Source: a virus. Taken from it: 23,115 nucleotides of DNA. Within the stretch, counting starts at the first letter, position 1, and each line of letters opens with the position of its first letter. A program made the translations under genes and the position numbers. Where the stretch lies: positions 1 through 23,115 of IMG/VR virus record IMGVR_UViG_3300013137_000785, one strand, 5' to 3'. A model generated the notes under the pieces. The model saw only the letters and a program-made list of their open reading frames with translations. It was not told where the DNA came from and did not search any database. This document shows positions 14,821-21,512 of the stretch, in pieces.

Positions 14821-15423
14821 ATGACGTGTGCTCAGCCGGTGATCGATGGACGGACGCTCTCGCCGTCGTGCTGGTGGCATCCGCCGCAGGAGGGATGCCG
14901 TCGTCGCAAGAGCCCGCCGCGCGCGGTGGTCTGGCACTGGACCGCAGGCGAGCGTGCGTGCGAGGGCGTCTGCTCGACGCTGCGGTCGCGCAAGCTCTCG
15001 ATCCACTACGTCATCGACGCGGACGGCCGCATCGTGGAGTGCGCGGACCCGGCGACGACGGTGGCCTATCACGCAGGCACGGCAAACGAATGGACCGTTG
15101 GCGTGGAGATTGTGAGTCGTGGCGTGCAGCCTGCGTTGCCTGCGCGTCCTCGCGAGCCCGTGTCGGTGCGCGTGCATGACCGGCCAGTCGCCGCGCTGAA
15201 CTTCACTTTCGCGCAGTATCTGTCGATACAGTCGCTCGCGGAGCAGCTCTCGCACGACCTCGGCATTCCGCGTGTGTGCGCAGGATTTGAGCCGACGGTG
15301 ATGACGCCCGGCGAGCAAAAGGCATTTGCAGGGCATCTCGAGCACGCGCATCTGAGCGCGGGCAAGATCGATTCTGGTGGTCTGGTCATGCGATTCCTGC
15401 GGGAACGCTGGGGCATCAAGTAA
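14821..15423 (+). CDS. Endolysin: N-acetylmuramoyl-L-alanine amidase (Amidase_2 type)
   Basis: This 200-aa enzyme is predicted to cut the bond between N-acetylmuramic acid and L-alanine in peptidoglycan. Amidase_2 hallmarks are visible: 'VVWHWTAGE' with zinc ligand candidate His39, 'SIHYVIDADGRIVE' (residues 60-73), 'YHAGTANEWTVGVEIVSRG' with Glu96, and a C-terminal 'GHLEHAHLSAGKIDSGG' (171-187) giving the second His ligand (His172 or nearby) and Asp184 in place of the usual Cys/Asp ligand. There is no signal peptide or separate cell-wall-binding domain, so release depends on the holin. GAGGAGC precedes the ATG. Length is typical of a single-domain phage amidase. Confidence 0.85.
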   Translation: MTCAQPVIDGRTLSPSCWWHPPQEGCRRRKSPPRAVVWHWTAGERACEGVCSTLRSRKLSIHYVIDADGRIVECADPATTVAYHAGTANEWTVGVEIVSRGVQPALPARPREPVSVRVHDRPVAALNFTFAQYLSIQSLAEQLSHDLGIPRVCAGFEPTVMTPGEQKAFAGHLEHAHLSAGKIDSGGLVMRFLRERWGIK

Positions 15424-15433
15424 GGAGTTCATC

Positions 15434-15841
15434 ATGGCTGTTCAGCTTTCGATTGCAGTCCGCAACGCGCGCCTCGACGCCATCGAGACGACCATCGGCA
15501 CGAGCGCCGTTCTCAGAATCCGCACGGGCGCGCAGCCTGCGACGTGCGCGACTGCCGATTCGGGCACCGTGCTCGCGACGCTCAATCTGCCGTCGGACTG
15601 GATGTCTGCTGCGGCGTCGGGCAGCAAATCGTTGCTGGGCACGTGGCAAGACCTGACTGCCGACAACACGGGCACGGCCGCGCATTTCCGACTCTACGAC
15701 TCCACCGGCGCGACGTGCGGTTTGCAGGGCAGCGTGACGGCGACTGGTGGCGGCGGCGATATGACGCTCGACAACACCAGCATCGCAAGCGGTCAGGCCG
15801 TCACGATCACGTCGTTCACGCTCACCGATGCGAACAGCTGA
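15434..15841 (+). CDS. Conserved small phage structural protein (beta-rich)
   Basis: The gene encodes 135 aa. The ATG at 15434 is chosen because AAGGAG lies 7-8 bases upstream; an in-frame start at 15377 is inside the amidase gene. The sequence has a pattern I recognise from many siphophage small proteins: 'VRNARLDAIETTIG', then 'LRIRTGAQPATCATADSGT', 'HFRLYDSTGATCGLQGSV' and a C-terminal 'DMTLDNTSIASGQAVTITSF'. Members usually lie near tail fibre or lysis genes and are thought to be virion-associated, though no role is proven. It overlaps the next gene as TGATG. Confidence 0.6.
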   Translation: MAVQLSIAVRNARLDAIETTIGTSAVLRIRTGAQPATCATADSGTVLATLNLPSDWMSAAASGSKSLLGTWQDLTADNTGTAAHFRLYDSTGATCGLQGSVTATGGGGDMTLDNTSIASGQAVTITSFTLTDANS

Positions 15842-15984
15842 TGCGGTGCGCTGACTGCGGCGGCACGGGTCAGCATCCCGCGGAGACACAGTGCGCGCTC
15901 TGCGAAGGGCGCGGGCACGACAACAGCGGCATCGGCTGGCCGACGGAATGCGAAGACGACGAACTCCCTGCGAGCGAGGATTGA
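15841..15984 (+). CDS. 47-aa zinc-finger-like protein with two CxxCxGxG motifs
   Basis: The ATG at 15841 overlaps the previous stop (TGATG), and the gene ends right against the next start at 15985. The product holds 'CADCGGTG' (residues 3-10) and 'CALCEGRG' (18-25), two copies of the CxxCxGxG motif known from the DnaJ cysteine-rich domain, which together could bind one zinc ion. The C-terminus is acidic (ECEDDELPASED). The spacing and overlap make coding likely despite the small size. It may be a minor chaperone or protein-binding peptide; its role is unknown. Confidence 0.55.
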   Translation: MRCADCGGTGQHPAETQCALCEGRGHDNSGIGWPTECEDDELPASED

Positions 15985-16782
15985 ATGGCGATCACGACTC
16001 TTGACGGCCTCATCGCATCATCGAAAGAGCGCGTCCGCTGGACGAGGACCGCGACGCGCACGACCGTTGCGAACGGCTGGTTTTCGCTATTCAACATCGC
16101 GGGCCATCCGGGCGCGGGTACGCTCGCAATCGGCAACACCGCCAACGGCCTCGTGCCTACTGATGCGACAGCAGGCTATCCGCTGGTCGCGGCATTCGGT
16201 GGCGGCGCTCTGGGATACCTCGGTCGCGCAACATTCGCAAACACGGTTGCGAGCCGCATCGTGCTCTTTGACCGTTTGTTCACGGCAGGCGCATACGCGT
16301 TCAACACCAACACGGCTCTCGCATCGCAACCTAGCTACGCAGGCCGCGTGCCCAATACAGACTACAGCGGCCTTGAAATTTGGTGCGAGCAAGTCACGGC
16401 GGCTACGGGAAATTTAGCCGTGAACGTCACGTACACCAATCAATCCGGCACCGGCTCGCGCACGACTGGCGCTGTCGGCATCGGCGCAGCGCCGACCGTG
16501 GGCCGCTGCTGGCAGTTGCCGCTACAGTCTGGCGACAGCGGCGTGCAGCGCATCGACAACGTGACCGGAAGCGTCGCGACAAACGGCACCTTCAACGTGA
16601 TGGTGTTGCGCCGCTTGTGTGAGGGCCGCGTTATCGTCGCGAACAGCATCGACCGACAATCGGTTATCGATACAGGCGCGCTCGTGCAAATGTACGACAA
16701 CTCTGCGCTCTATGTGATGGTCGCGGCTGACTCCACATCGAGCGGTTTGCCTGACGTCGATTTCCAAGTAGTCAACGGCTGA
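15985..16782 (+). CDS. Virion structural protein, unknown family
   Basis: This 265-aa, beta-rich protein has abundant Ala, Thr, Gly, Asn and few charges, the usual make-up of phage surface proteins. Segments such as 'VANGWFSLFNIAGHPGAGTL' (28-47) and 'DNSALYVMVAADSTSS' near the end look like beta-sandwich strands. It lies between a zinc-finger-like small gene and a repeat-rich gene, in the second block of probable structural genes downstream of the lysis cassette. No catalytic motif or signal peptide was seen. A fibre or decoration role is inferred from composition. Confidence 0.5.
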   Translation: MAITTLDGLIASSKERVRWTRTATRTTVANGWFSLFNIAGHPGAGTLAIGNTANGLVPTDATAGYPLVAAFGGGALGYLGRATFANTVASRIVLFDRLFTAGAYAFNTNTALASQPSYAGRVPNTDYSGLEIWCEQVTAATGNLAVNVTYTNQSGTGSRTTGAVGIGAAPTVGRCWQLPLQSGDSGVQRIDNVTGSVATNGTFNVMVLRRLCEGRVIVANSIDRQSVIDTGALVQMYDNSALYVMVAADSTSSGLPDVDFQVVNG

Positions 16783-16795
16783 CGCGAGGTAGACG

Positions 16796-17866
16796 ATGGC
16801 GACGTCGCTCGACAGATCGCTGATCGGCCTATTCAACACCGTCACCGTATTCGGGCTCGGTGACGGCAGCAGCGGCACCGCTGCGATCACGCTCGGCGCG
16901 CTCACGTCCTCAAGCGCGGGCACCGTTGCTATCAATGGCACTGCGAGCATCACGCTCGACGCACTCACGTCATCGTCGGCCGGAACAGTCGCAGTCGCGG
17001 GCACGTCTGCGATCACGCTCGGCGCAGCGACGCTTGCGAGTGCAGGCACCGTCGTCACGGCGGCGATTACAGGCACCGCATCGATCACGTTTGGCGCGCT
17101 GACGTCGAGCAGCGCCGGGACGGTGCTCGTCGCGGGTGGGCTGACGAAGACGCTCGACGCGATGACGTCGTCGTCGGCTGGCACCGTCCTCGTGACGGGC
17201 ACGTCGTCGGTCACGCTGGGCACAGCGACGCTGTCGAGCGCTGGCGGCGCGGCAGTCGCAGGCACGCTCGCGACGACGCTAGGTACGCTGACGTCGAGCT
17301 CGACGGGTACGGTGCTCGTCGCGGGCGCATCGGCCACGACGCTCGGCACGCTCACGGCTAGCAGCGCAGGCGGCGTCGGCGTAGCAGGCGCGCTCGCGAC
17401 TACGCTCGGCGCAGCGACGGCGACATCCTCGGGCGTCGTCCAAAATCTCGGCATCGCGTCGATCACGCTTGGTGCAGCCACGTCGAGCAGCGCCGGGACG
17501 GTGCTCGTCAATGGCGTCTACAACGCGCCATTCGCTGCGCTGACAGTCGCAAGCGCGGCCCGCGTCGCTGTCGCTGGTGCATCAGCGATCACGCTCGGCG
17601 CACTGACGCTATCGTCGGTCATCGACGTCTCCGCGCGCGGGCAGCTCGCGGTCACGCTGGGCGCGCTGCAACTCTCAGCGACCAATCGACCATTCGTGCC
17701 TGCGCGCGAGCGCACGGTGCGCGTCCCATCGTGGCCGCGTGCGCTTGTCGCGGAGGTCGCCGCGCGCGAAAACGTCGTGCCTGCGCAGCCGCGCATCATC
17801 GAAGCAATCGACCCTGAACGCACCATCGACCTACCGCGCGCGTCGCGAATCGTGAGGGCTGCATGA
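16796..17866 (+). CDS. Repeat protein with thirteen 21-residue repeats, probable fibre or shaft
   Basis: This 356-aa protein has a short N-terminal segment (1-29). Thirteen tandem repeats follow (about 30-305), each close to 'xITLGALTSSSAGTVxVxG'. Repeat 3 carries a three-residue insertion and repeats 11-13 are degenerate. A C-terminal region of about 50 residues is rich in Arg and Pro ('RERTVRVPSWPRALVAEVAARE'). Such T-L-G-A-L-T-S-S-S-A-G-T-V repeats occur in phage fibre-like or surface proteins and may form a beta-helical or beta-stack rod. The start follows a GAGGTAG sequence; the stop overlaps the next gene as ATGA. Confidence 0.6.
   Translation: MATSLDRSLIGLFNTVTVFGLGDGSSGTAAITLGALTSSSAGTVAINGTASITLDALTSSSAGTVAVAGTSAITLGAATLASAGTVVTAAITGTASITFGALTSSSAGTVLVAGGLTKTLDAMTSSSAGTVLVTGTSSVTLGTATLSSAGGAAVAGTLATTLGTLTSSSTGTVLVAGASATTLGTLTASSAGGVGVAGALATTLGAATATSSGVVQNLGIASITLGAATSSSAGTVLVNGVYNAPFAALTVASAARVAVAGASAITLGALTLSSVIDVSARGQLAVTLGALQLSATNRPFVPARERTVRVPSWPRALVAEVAARENVVPAQPRIIEAIDPERTIDLPRASRIVRAA
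16883..17710 (+). repeat. 13 tandem 63-bp coding repeats
   Basis: The repeats are in phase with the reading frame and encode 21 residues each (one has 24). At DNA level they share pieces such as ATCACGCTCGGCGC and AGCGCCGGGACGGTGCTCGT but vary at many third positions, so they are old or under selection on the protein. The array is not interspersed with unique spacers and is not a CRISPR array. Such arrays can change length by recombination. Confidence 0.8.
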
Positions 17867-18165
17867 CGACGAAGTTCGCTGATGACAACCTCGACTACAC
17901 GCTGCAATTTGACCTTGCGACCGGCGAGTCAATCGTCAGCGGCACGTGGACGTTGACGCTCACGACGACGGGCTCCGCGACTGGCACCGACCTCGTCGCA
18001 GGCACAGGTCCGCGAGCGCCGTCGTACAGCGGCGACCTCGCAACTATCTGGCTCAGCGGTGGCCGCGTCGGCGAGTCGTGGACCGTGTCGGCGGTGGTCG
18101 TCACCGATGCTGCGCCGACGCGCACGCTCGCGGGCTCGATGCTCGTGACCATCGCCGCGCTCTAA
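17863..18165 (+). CDS. Small beta-rich phage protein, last gene of the late operon
   Basis: This 100-aa protein starts at the ATG overlapping the previous stop (ATGA). Its pattern is a single immunoglobulin-like beta sandwich: 'DYTLQFDLATGESIVSGTWTLT', then 'SYSGDLATIWLSGGRVGESWTVSAVVVTD' in pieces, and a closing strand 'SMLVTIAAL'. Similar small proteins with a 'GE.I....W.LT...G' start appear at the end of tail-fibre clusters in other phages. It is the last plus-strand gene, 38 bases before the terminator hairpin. The function is unknown; a virion accessory role is inferred. Confidence 0.55.
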   Translation: MTTKFADDNLDYTLQFDLATGESIVSGTWTLTLTTTGSATGTDLVAGTGPRAPSYSGDLATIWLSGGRVGESWTVSAVVVTDAAPTRTLAGSMLVTIAAL

Positions 18166-18202
18166 TCACCTCGGCAGCGGTCATCCTCGCCCGCGCCCGT
18201 AG

Positions 18203-18260
18203 GCCCTGCATCTCTGCTCTGCGTGTCGGCGCAGCGCGGGGATGCAGGGCTTTTCGTTTT
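18203..18260 (+). terminator. Rho-independent terminator of the late operon
   Basis: A perfect 10-bp outer stem pairs GCCCTGCATC (18203-18212) with GATGCAGGGC (18241-18250). An inner 5-bp stem CTGCG/CGCAG (18219-18223 with 18230-18234) closes a six-base loop, and TTTTCGTTTT follows at 18251-18260. The T-rich tail is only on the plus strand, so it ends the late transcript. The minus-strand operon coming the other way has no matching T-run here. Confidence 0.85.
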
Positions 18261-18269
18261 CCGTCGCGC

Positions 18270-18332
18270 TAAGTCCTGACCTCGTCGCCGTAAGTCCTGA
18301 CCTCATCGCGCCAAAGTCTGGACCTCAACGCG
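18270..18332. repeat. Three 21-bp tandem repeats at the convergent junction
   Basis: Three adjacent 21-base units share AAGTCCTGACCTC: TAAGTCCTGACCTCGTCGCC (18270), TAAGTCCTGACCTCATCGCG (18291) and a diverged CAAAGTCTGGACCTCAACGC (18312). The third lies in the 3' end of the cas6-like gene on the minus strand and the second overlaps its stop. The stretch between the two operons, 18166-18302, otherwise holds only the terminator. They may be a protein-binding site or a slippage product; no function can be assigned. Confidence 0.6.
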
Positions 18333-19046
18333 TCCGCAGCCGTACGCCACGCGCGCGCCAAGTCCAAGCCCGCGTGATGCGGCCTCAAGCACGTAGCGCG
18401 TCGTCGCATCGCACGCGACATCGACAGTGCCGACGAGCCCGTCAACGCGACCGACCTTGCCGCGGTAGTAGACAGGCACGTACTCAGTGCGGTCGTCGAG
18501 GACGCGCATCGTCAGCTCGCCAGGAAACAACTCCATCTTGCGCGCGAGCGTCCACGTCGCGTTGAGCATCGCTGCGTCGTCTGCGCGGCGCTTGCTGACC
18601 TTCTGGCCTGCGCTGTTGGTGCTGCTGACGACGAGCGGCGTACGCAGCGTGACGCGCGCGAAATGCGCGCCTGTCACGTACGCCGGCGGCACGTGCACGC
18701 GTATCGGTGCACCGAAGCGCAGCACGACATCGCGTGCTCCGATGCGTGAGTGCCGCGACGTCGTGGCGAGCGCGAGCGCGTCGGCCTCGCTCCACCACGC
18801 AGCGGCCCAGCCTGACGGCGACGCCCACGGCACGAGCGACCAATCGCTGCGCGTGTGCGCTGTCGGACGCTGATGACTGCGGCCGAGCGCGCCAGTCAGC
18901 GCAGCGTGCAGCCACGAACATTCATGCAGCTCGAGCGCGCGGTAGTAGCCGTCGAGCGCGATAGGCAGGCCCACGCACAGCGTCGCGCGCGGAGACGTCA
19001 CGCACGGCCTCAGCCAGTCGTCGTCAGTCGTTGCAAGCGCGCTCAT
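18303..19046 (-). CDS. cas6: Cas6-like CRISPR RNA endoribonuclease
   Basis: This 247-aa protein is read from the ATG at 19046, which overlaps the cysH stop as ATGA; an upstream ATG at 19079 is less likely. It has the two-RAMP layout of Cas6. The N-terminal part is 'LPIALDGYYRALELHECSWLHAALTGALG' in pieces, with His47 at the position where several Cas6 proteins have the catalytic His. A second part has 'VTLRTPLVVSS' and a final glycine-rich loop 'GLGLGARVAYGCGRVEV' (about residues 226-242), matching the Cas6 GxG...GxG signature. It would cleave repeat RNA to make guides. Family membership is judged by eye. Type IV-B loci normally lack Cas6, so this gene is unusual in this context; a diverged Csf5 is an alternative name. 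Confidence 0.72.
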   Translation of the reverse strand: MSALATTDDDWLRPCVTSPRATLCVGLPIALDGYYRALELHECSWLHAALTGALGRSHQRPTAHTRSDWSLVPWASPSGWAAAWWSEADALALATTSRHSRIGARDVVLRFGAPIRVHVPPAYVTGAHFARVTLRTPLVVSSTNSAGQKVSKRRADDAAMLNATWTLARKMELFPGELTMRVLDDRTEYVPVYYRGKVGRVDGLVGTVDVACDATTRYVLEAASRGLGLGARVAYGCGRVEVQTLAR

Positions 19047-19861
19047 GCGATCACCGGGCAGATGAGGCGTGGCACGCACTCATTGAAGGTCGGCGGCGTC
19101 TCAAGGTCAACGCGATGCTGCCGCTCAATGGCGCGGATGGTCTGGCCGTAGTAGCGCGACTCCCATTCTTGTCGGCCATGCCCCTCGCCGTAAAGGCCCC
19201 ACAAATTGTTGACGCGCACGCGTCCTCGCTCATAGCCGCCATTGAGCGCGCACGGGTAAGACGGGTGCAGCGGGAAGTCGAGCAGCCGCGCGAACACGTC
19301 CTCACTGCGCCACCAGCCAAGCGGACGGCCGGTGTTTGCGTCCTCGTCACCGAGCCCCAAGTGCTTGACGACGCGCTTGCGAATGCCTGCCTCTTCTGCG
19401 CGGATGCCGCTGACGTAGCGTTTGCCGAAGCGCCGCGCAGCAGCCGCAAAGCCTGCGCGATAGGCCGCGTTCGTGTCGTAGCGCCCGGTGCGTTCTTTCG
19501 TCTGGCAACGCACGCGGACCTCGTAATATCGCGCGCGAAGGTCGGGATACAGCGCCAGCCATAGGTCGCGCAGTTTGTCGCAGTCGGGATTGGCGACTGG
19601 TTCAATGATGACGTGCACGAGCGGCCAGTCGCAGTCGGACTCGACCACGAGCGACAGCAACGCTGTCGAGTCCTTGCCCCATGAAATGCCGATGTATCCG
19701 CGCTCGCCAGACACGAAGTCGGCAAGCGCTGCGCGTGCTTGCGCCAGTCGTCGCGCGTGCACCTGCGACGCGGCCCAAATAGCATCGACGCGTGCTCGCG
19801 ATTGCCAGATGCGCCAGTCCTCGTCGGTGCACCGCATTTGCAGCAGCTCGTCGCGATTCAT
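19043..19861 (-). CDS. cysH: CysH-like PP-loop (PAPS reductase family) protein of type IV-B locus
   Basis: This 272-aa protein has a PP-loop ATP-pyrophosphatase motif S60-W-G-K-D-S65 ('GYIGISWGKDSTALL'), where the usual second residue Gly is Trp. It is followed by 'VHVIIEPVANPDCDKLRDL', 'SGIRAEEAGIRKR' (151-163) and 'RPLGWWRSEDVFARLL' (179-194), all typical of the PAPS reductase/CysH superfamily. Such proteins use or bind adenylylated nucleotides. A CysH-like gene is the known hallmark neighbour of type IV-B CRISPR-Cas loci, where its role is not established. Metabolic sulfate reduction is unlikely: no cys genes are present, and it sits in an ATGA-coupled chain between csf3 and the cas6-like gene. 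Confidence 0.85.
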   Translation of the reverse strand: MNRDELLQMRCTDEDWRIWQSRARVDAIWAASQVHARRLAQARAALADFVSGERGYIGISWGKDSTALLSLVVESDCDWPLVHVIIEPVANPDCDKLRDLWLALYPDLRARYYEVRVRCQTKERTGRYDTNAAYRAGFAAAARRFGKRYVSGIRAEEAGIRKRVVKHLGLGDEDANTGRPLGWWRSEDVFARLLDFPLHPSYPCALNGGYERGRVRVNNLWGLYGEGHGRQEWESRYYGQTIRAIERQHRVDLETPPTFNECVPRLICPVIA

Positions 19862-20514
19862 GGCGGGCACGCAATTTCCTCTTCGCGCGCACGCGCCCAA
19901 TACGGCGGGCGCACGCAGCCGATACGCACCGCGTAGTCGCGCAGGCCCTCGACGTCGAGCGGTAGATGACGCATCGCTGCGCCGTCTGCGCTAAGCACCG
20001 GGAAGCCCGGCCACACCTCGTCCAGCTCCTCGACGCGCCAGCGCAGCACGGTGCCCTCGCCAACACCGCGACGACGGCCGAGACGCGACACCAGCGACAG
20101 CAGCTCGCGCACGCCGTCTGCGTCGCCCACCGCGTACCAGTGCAGCTCGCGCGCGTGCACCGTTTCGACGGGGATGCGGTACGCCTTGCACGAGCCTTCG
20201 CTGAGCTGGATGCGCTTGACGGTTGGACCGCCGAGCGCAATGGCCTCGCTCAGCGGGAAGCGTCGATTGAGCCACCGGTGCTCGCGCTGATCGATGTGCT
20301 GAATCGACGTCGTCGCGAGGTAGTACCGACCGCACGTAGAGAGCGCGATGGGAATGTCGAGCGGCTTCGCATTGACCGCGTCAGCCTGCGTGTACAACGG
20401 CGGCGCATCATCGCGACGTGCAGCCGCAGCCATCAGCAGCGCGTCGAGGTGAATGCCCTCTGGCGGCAGAATCAGCCGCGACTCCATCTCTGCGATAATG
20501 CGCAGCGGGGTCAT
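19858..20514 (-). CDS. csf3: Csf3, type IV Cas5-family subunit
   Basis: This 218-aa protein opens with 'RIIAEMESRLILPPEGIHLDALLMAAA' in two pieces, the N-terminal strand and helix with the 'hLDaLL' signature of Csf3. A glycine-rich RAMP loop 'GRRRGVGEGTVLRWRVEE' lies at about 146-163, and the C-terminus has 'VRPPYWARAREEEIACPP', also typical of Csf3. As the Cas5-like subunit it should cap the 5' end of the guide RNA and border the Csf2 filament. The ATG at 20514 overlaps the csf2 stop, and the stop overlaps cysH (both ATGA), so expression is tightly coupled. The RAMP loop and the conserved ends make the assignment fairly secure. Confidence 0.85.
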   Translation of the reverse strand: MTPLRIIAEMESRLILPPEGIHLDALLMAAAARRDDAPPLYTQADAVNAKPLDIPIALSTCGRYYLATTSIQHIDQREHRWLNRRFPLSEAIALGGPTVKRIQLSEGSCKAYRIPVETVHARELHWYAVGDADGVRELLSLVSRLGRRRGVGEGTVLRWRVEELDEVWPGFPVLSADGAAMRHLPLDVEGLRDYAVRIGCVRPPYWARAREEEIACPP

Positions 20515-21512
20515 GCTTGGATCTTCTCCAACGTGGCTTTGAGTTCGTCGGCGTGCTGCGCGACGTGTGCGCGGAATCGCGCAATCTCAGGCGCGCGATT
20601 GTCGCCAGTGATCGCAAGTGCGTCGAGCTGCGCAGGCGACGACGACACGTCGCGCTCGAGCCCGCGCGCTGCGACAGGCACGAGCAAACCATGCCCAGTG
20701 CCCTTCTTGCCGCCGACGCGAGCACGCGCCAGGAACGCCGCAAGCATCACGTACAGCGTGTCGCGCTCAAGCTGCGTATGCGTGACCGCGTCGAGCTTCC
20801 AGACAAAGAGGCTGCCCGCCGCGAGCGTCTCGAAAGTGAACGGCATCATCGTGCTCTTCTCGCGGTCCTTGCCCGCAGCGTCATCCCGCGCACTGGCGAC
20901 CTCGCTCGCGAGCAATCGATTCTCGGTCTTGAGTTGCTCAGTGCCGCTCATCAGCGCGCGCTTCTTGCTGTCGAGCGTCGGGTCCATGCGTACGCGCTGC
21001 ACGAGCTCGATGTGCTCGCGCGCCGACGACGTCTCTGCGCCGTCTTGCGTCATCATGTCGATGATCCACTGCGGCGTCAGATGGTGCCATTCGTCGCAGA
21101 CCAGCATCGCGTCGCCGCACTCGATCTTGCCGGGCTCGATGCGATTGCCGATGCAGCCGCCAAGCAGTCCGATGTGCGGGAGCAGCTCACGCATCTTGCG
21201 CGCGTCCTCGATGCGCACGACCTCGGCCGCAGCGCCGAGCACCATGCCGCCGCTGAACAGCAGACGCAGCGCAGCCTCGGTCAATCCCGGCCCGCCAGTC
21301 AGCATCCCTGCGGCCTCAAGCAGCGCGTACGTGCCCGCCTCGCGCAGCCCGTGCCGCATCGTGTCGCCGGTCACGTAGGGGATTTTCGTCCAGCGTCCCG
21401 ACGGCAGACGCACCTTGCGGCGCATCGCAACTTGCGTATTGCCGATGGTGCCTTCGGCGTGCGCGATGGGCTGCTCTGCGCGCAACAGGATCTCGATGCG
21501 ATGACGTTCCAT
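20511..21512 (-). CDS. csf2: Csf2, type IV Cas7-family backbone subunit
   Basis: This 333-aa protein is read from the ATG at 21512, which follows AGGAGAAAGC and overlaps the cas11 stop (TGATG); an in-frame start at 21608 would lie inside cas11. The N-terminus 'IEILLRAEQPIAHAEGTIGN' and the 'KIPYVTGDTMRHGLREAG' segment (43-60) are the Csf2 hallmarks: RAMP strand 1 and the conserved G-D-x-x-R-H-x-L-R loop. Near the C-terminus 'RVGGKKGTGHGLL' is a Gly-rich RAMP element. Cas7 subunits polymerise along the guide RNA, and type IV-B Csf2 is known to form a filament with Cas11. No nuclease residues are expected. Length is normal for the family. Confidence 0.88.
   Translation of the reverse strand: MERHRIEILLRAEQPIAHAEGTIGNTQVAMRRKVRLPSGRWTKIPYVTGDTMRHGLREAGTYALLEAAGMLTGGPGLTEAALRLLFSGGMVLGAAAEVVRIEDARKMRELLPHIGLLGGCIGNRIEPGKIECGDAMLVCDEWHHLTPQWIIDMMTQDGAETSSAREHIELVQRVRMDPTLDSKKRALMSGTEQLKTENRLLASEVASARDDAAGKDREKSTMMPFTFETLAAGSLFVWKLDAVTHTQLERDTLYVMLAAFLARARVGGKKGTGHGLLVPVAARGLERDVSSSPAQLDALAITGDNRAPEIARFRAHVAQHADELKATLEKIQA

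Noticed and set aside
16522-17511. Long minus-strand open frame (329 codons) opposite the repeat gene
   Set aside because: It mirrors the 63-bp coding repeats and extends over the neighbouring structural gene; there is no ribosome binding site, the operon runs the other way, and its repeats are the antisense of the real ones.
16883-17710. Possible CRISPR array because of regular repeats
   Set aside because: Repeats are contiguous, coding, multiples of three and without unique spacers.
18203-18250. Hairpin as a terminator for the minus-strand operon too
   Set aside because: On the minus strand the stem is followed by CTACGGGCG with no T-run, so it should act only on the late operon.
18270-18332. 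Possible remnant CRISPR array next to the cas6-like gene
   Set aside because: Units are 21 bp, directly adjacent and not separated by spacers; the repeated core is only about 13 bases and not palindromic.
19047-19079. Upstream start for the cas6-like gene
   Set aside because: The ATG at 19046 makes the same ATGA overlap used at the other junctions of the operon, and the extra 11 residues are encoded inside cysH.
19966-21378. Plus-strand open frame of 470 codons across the csf2/csf3 region
   Set aside because: It lies antisense to three well-recognised csf/cysH genes; its Ser/Arg-rich sequence is typical of a shadow frame in GC-rich DNA.
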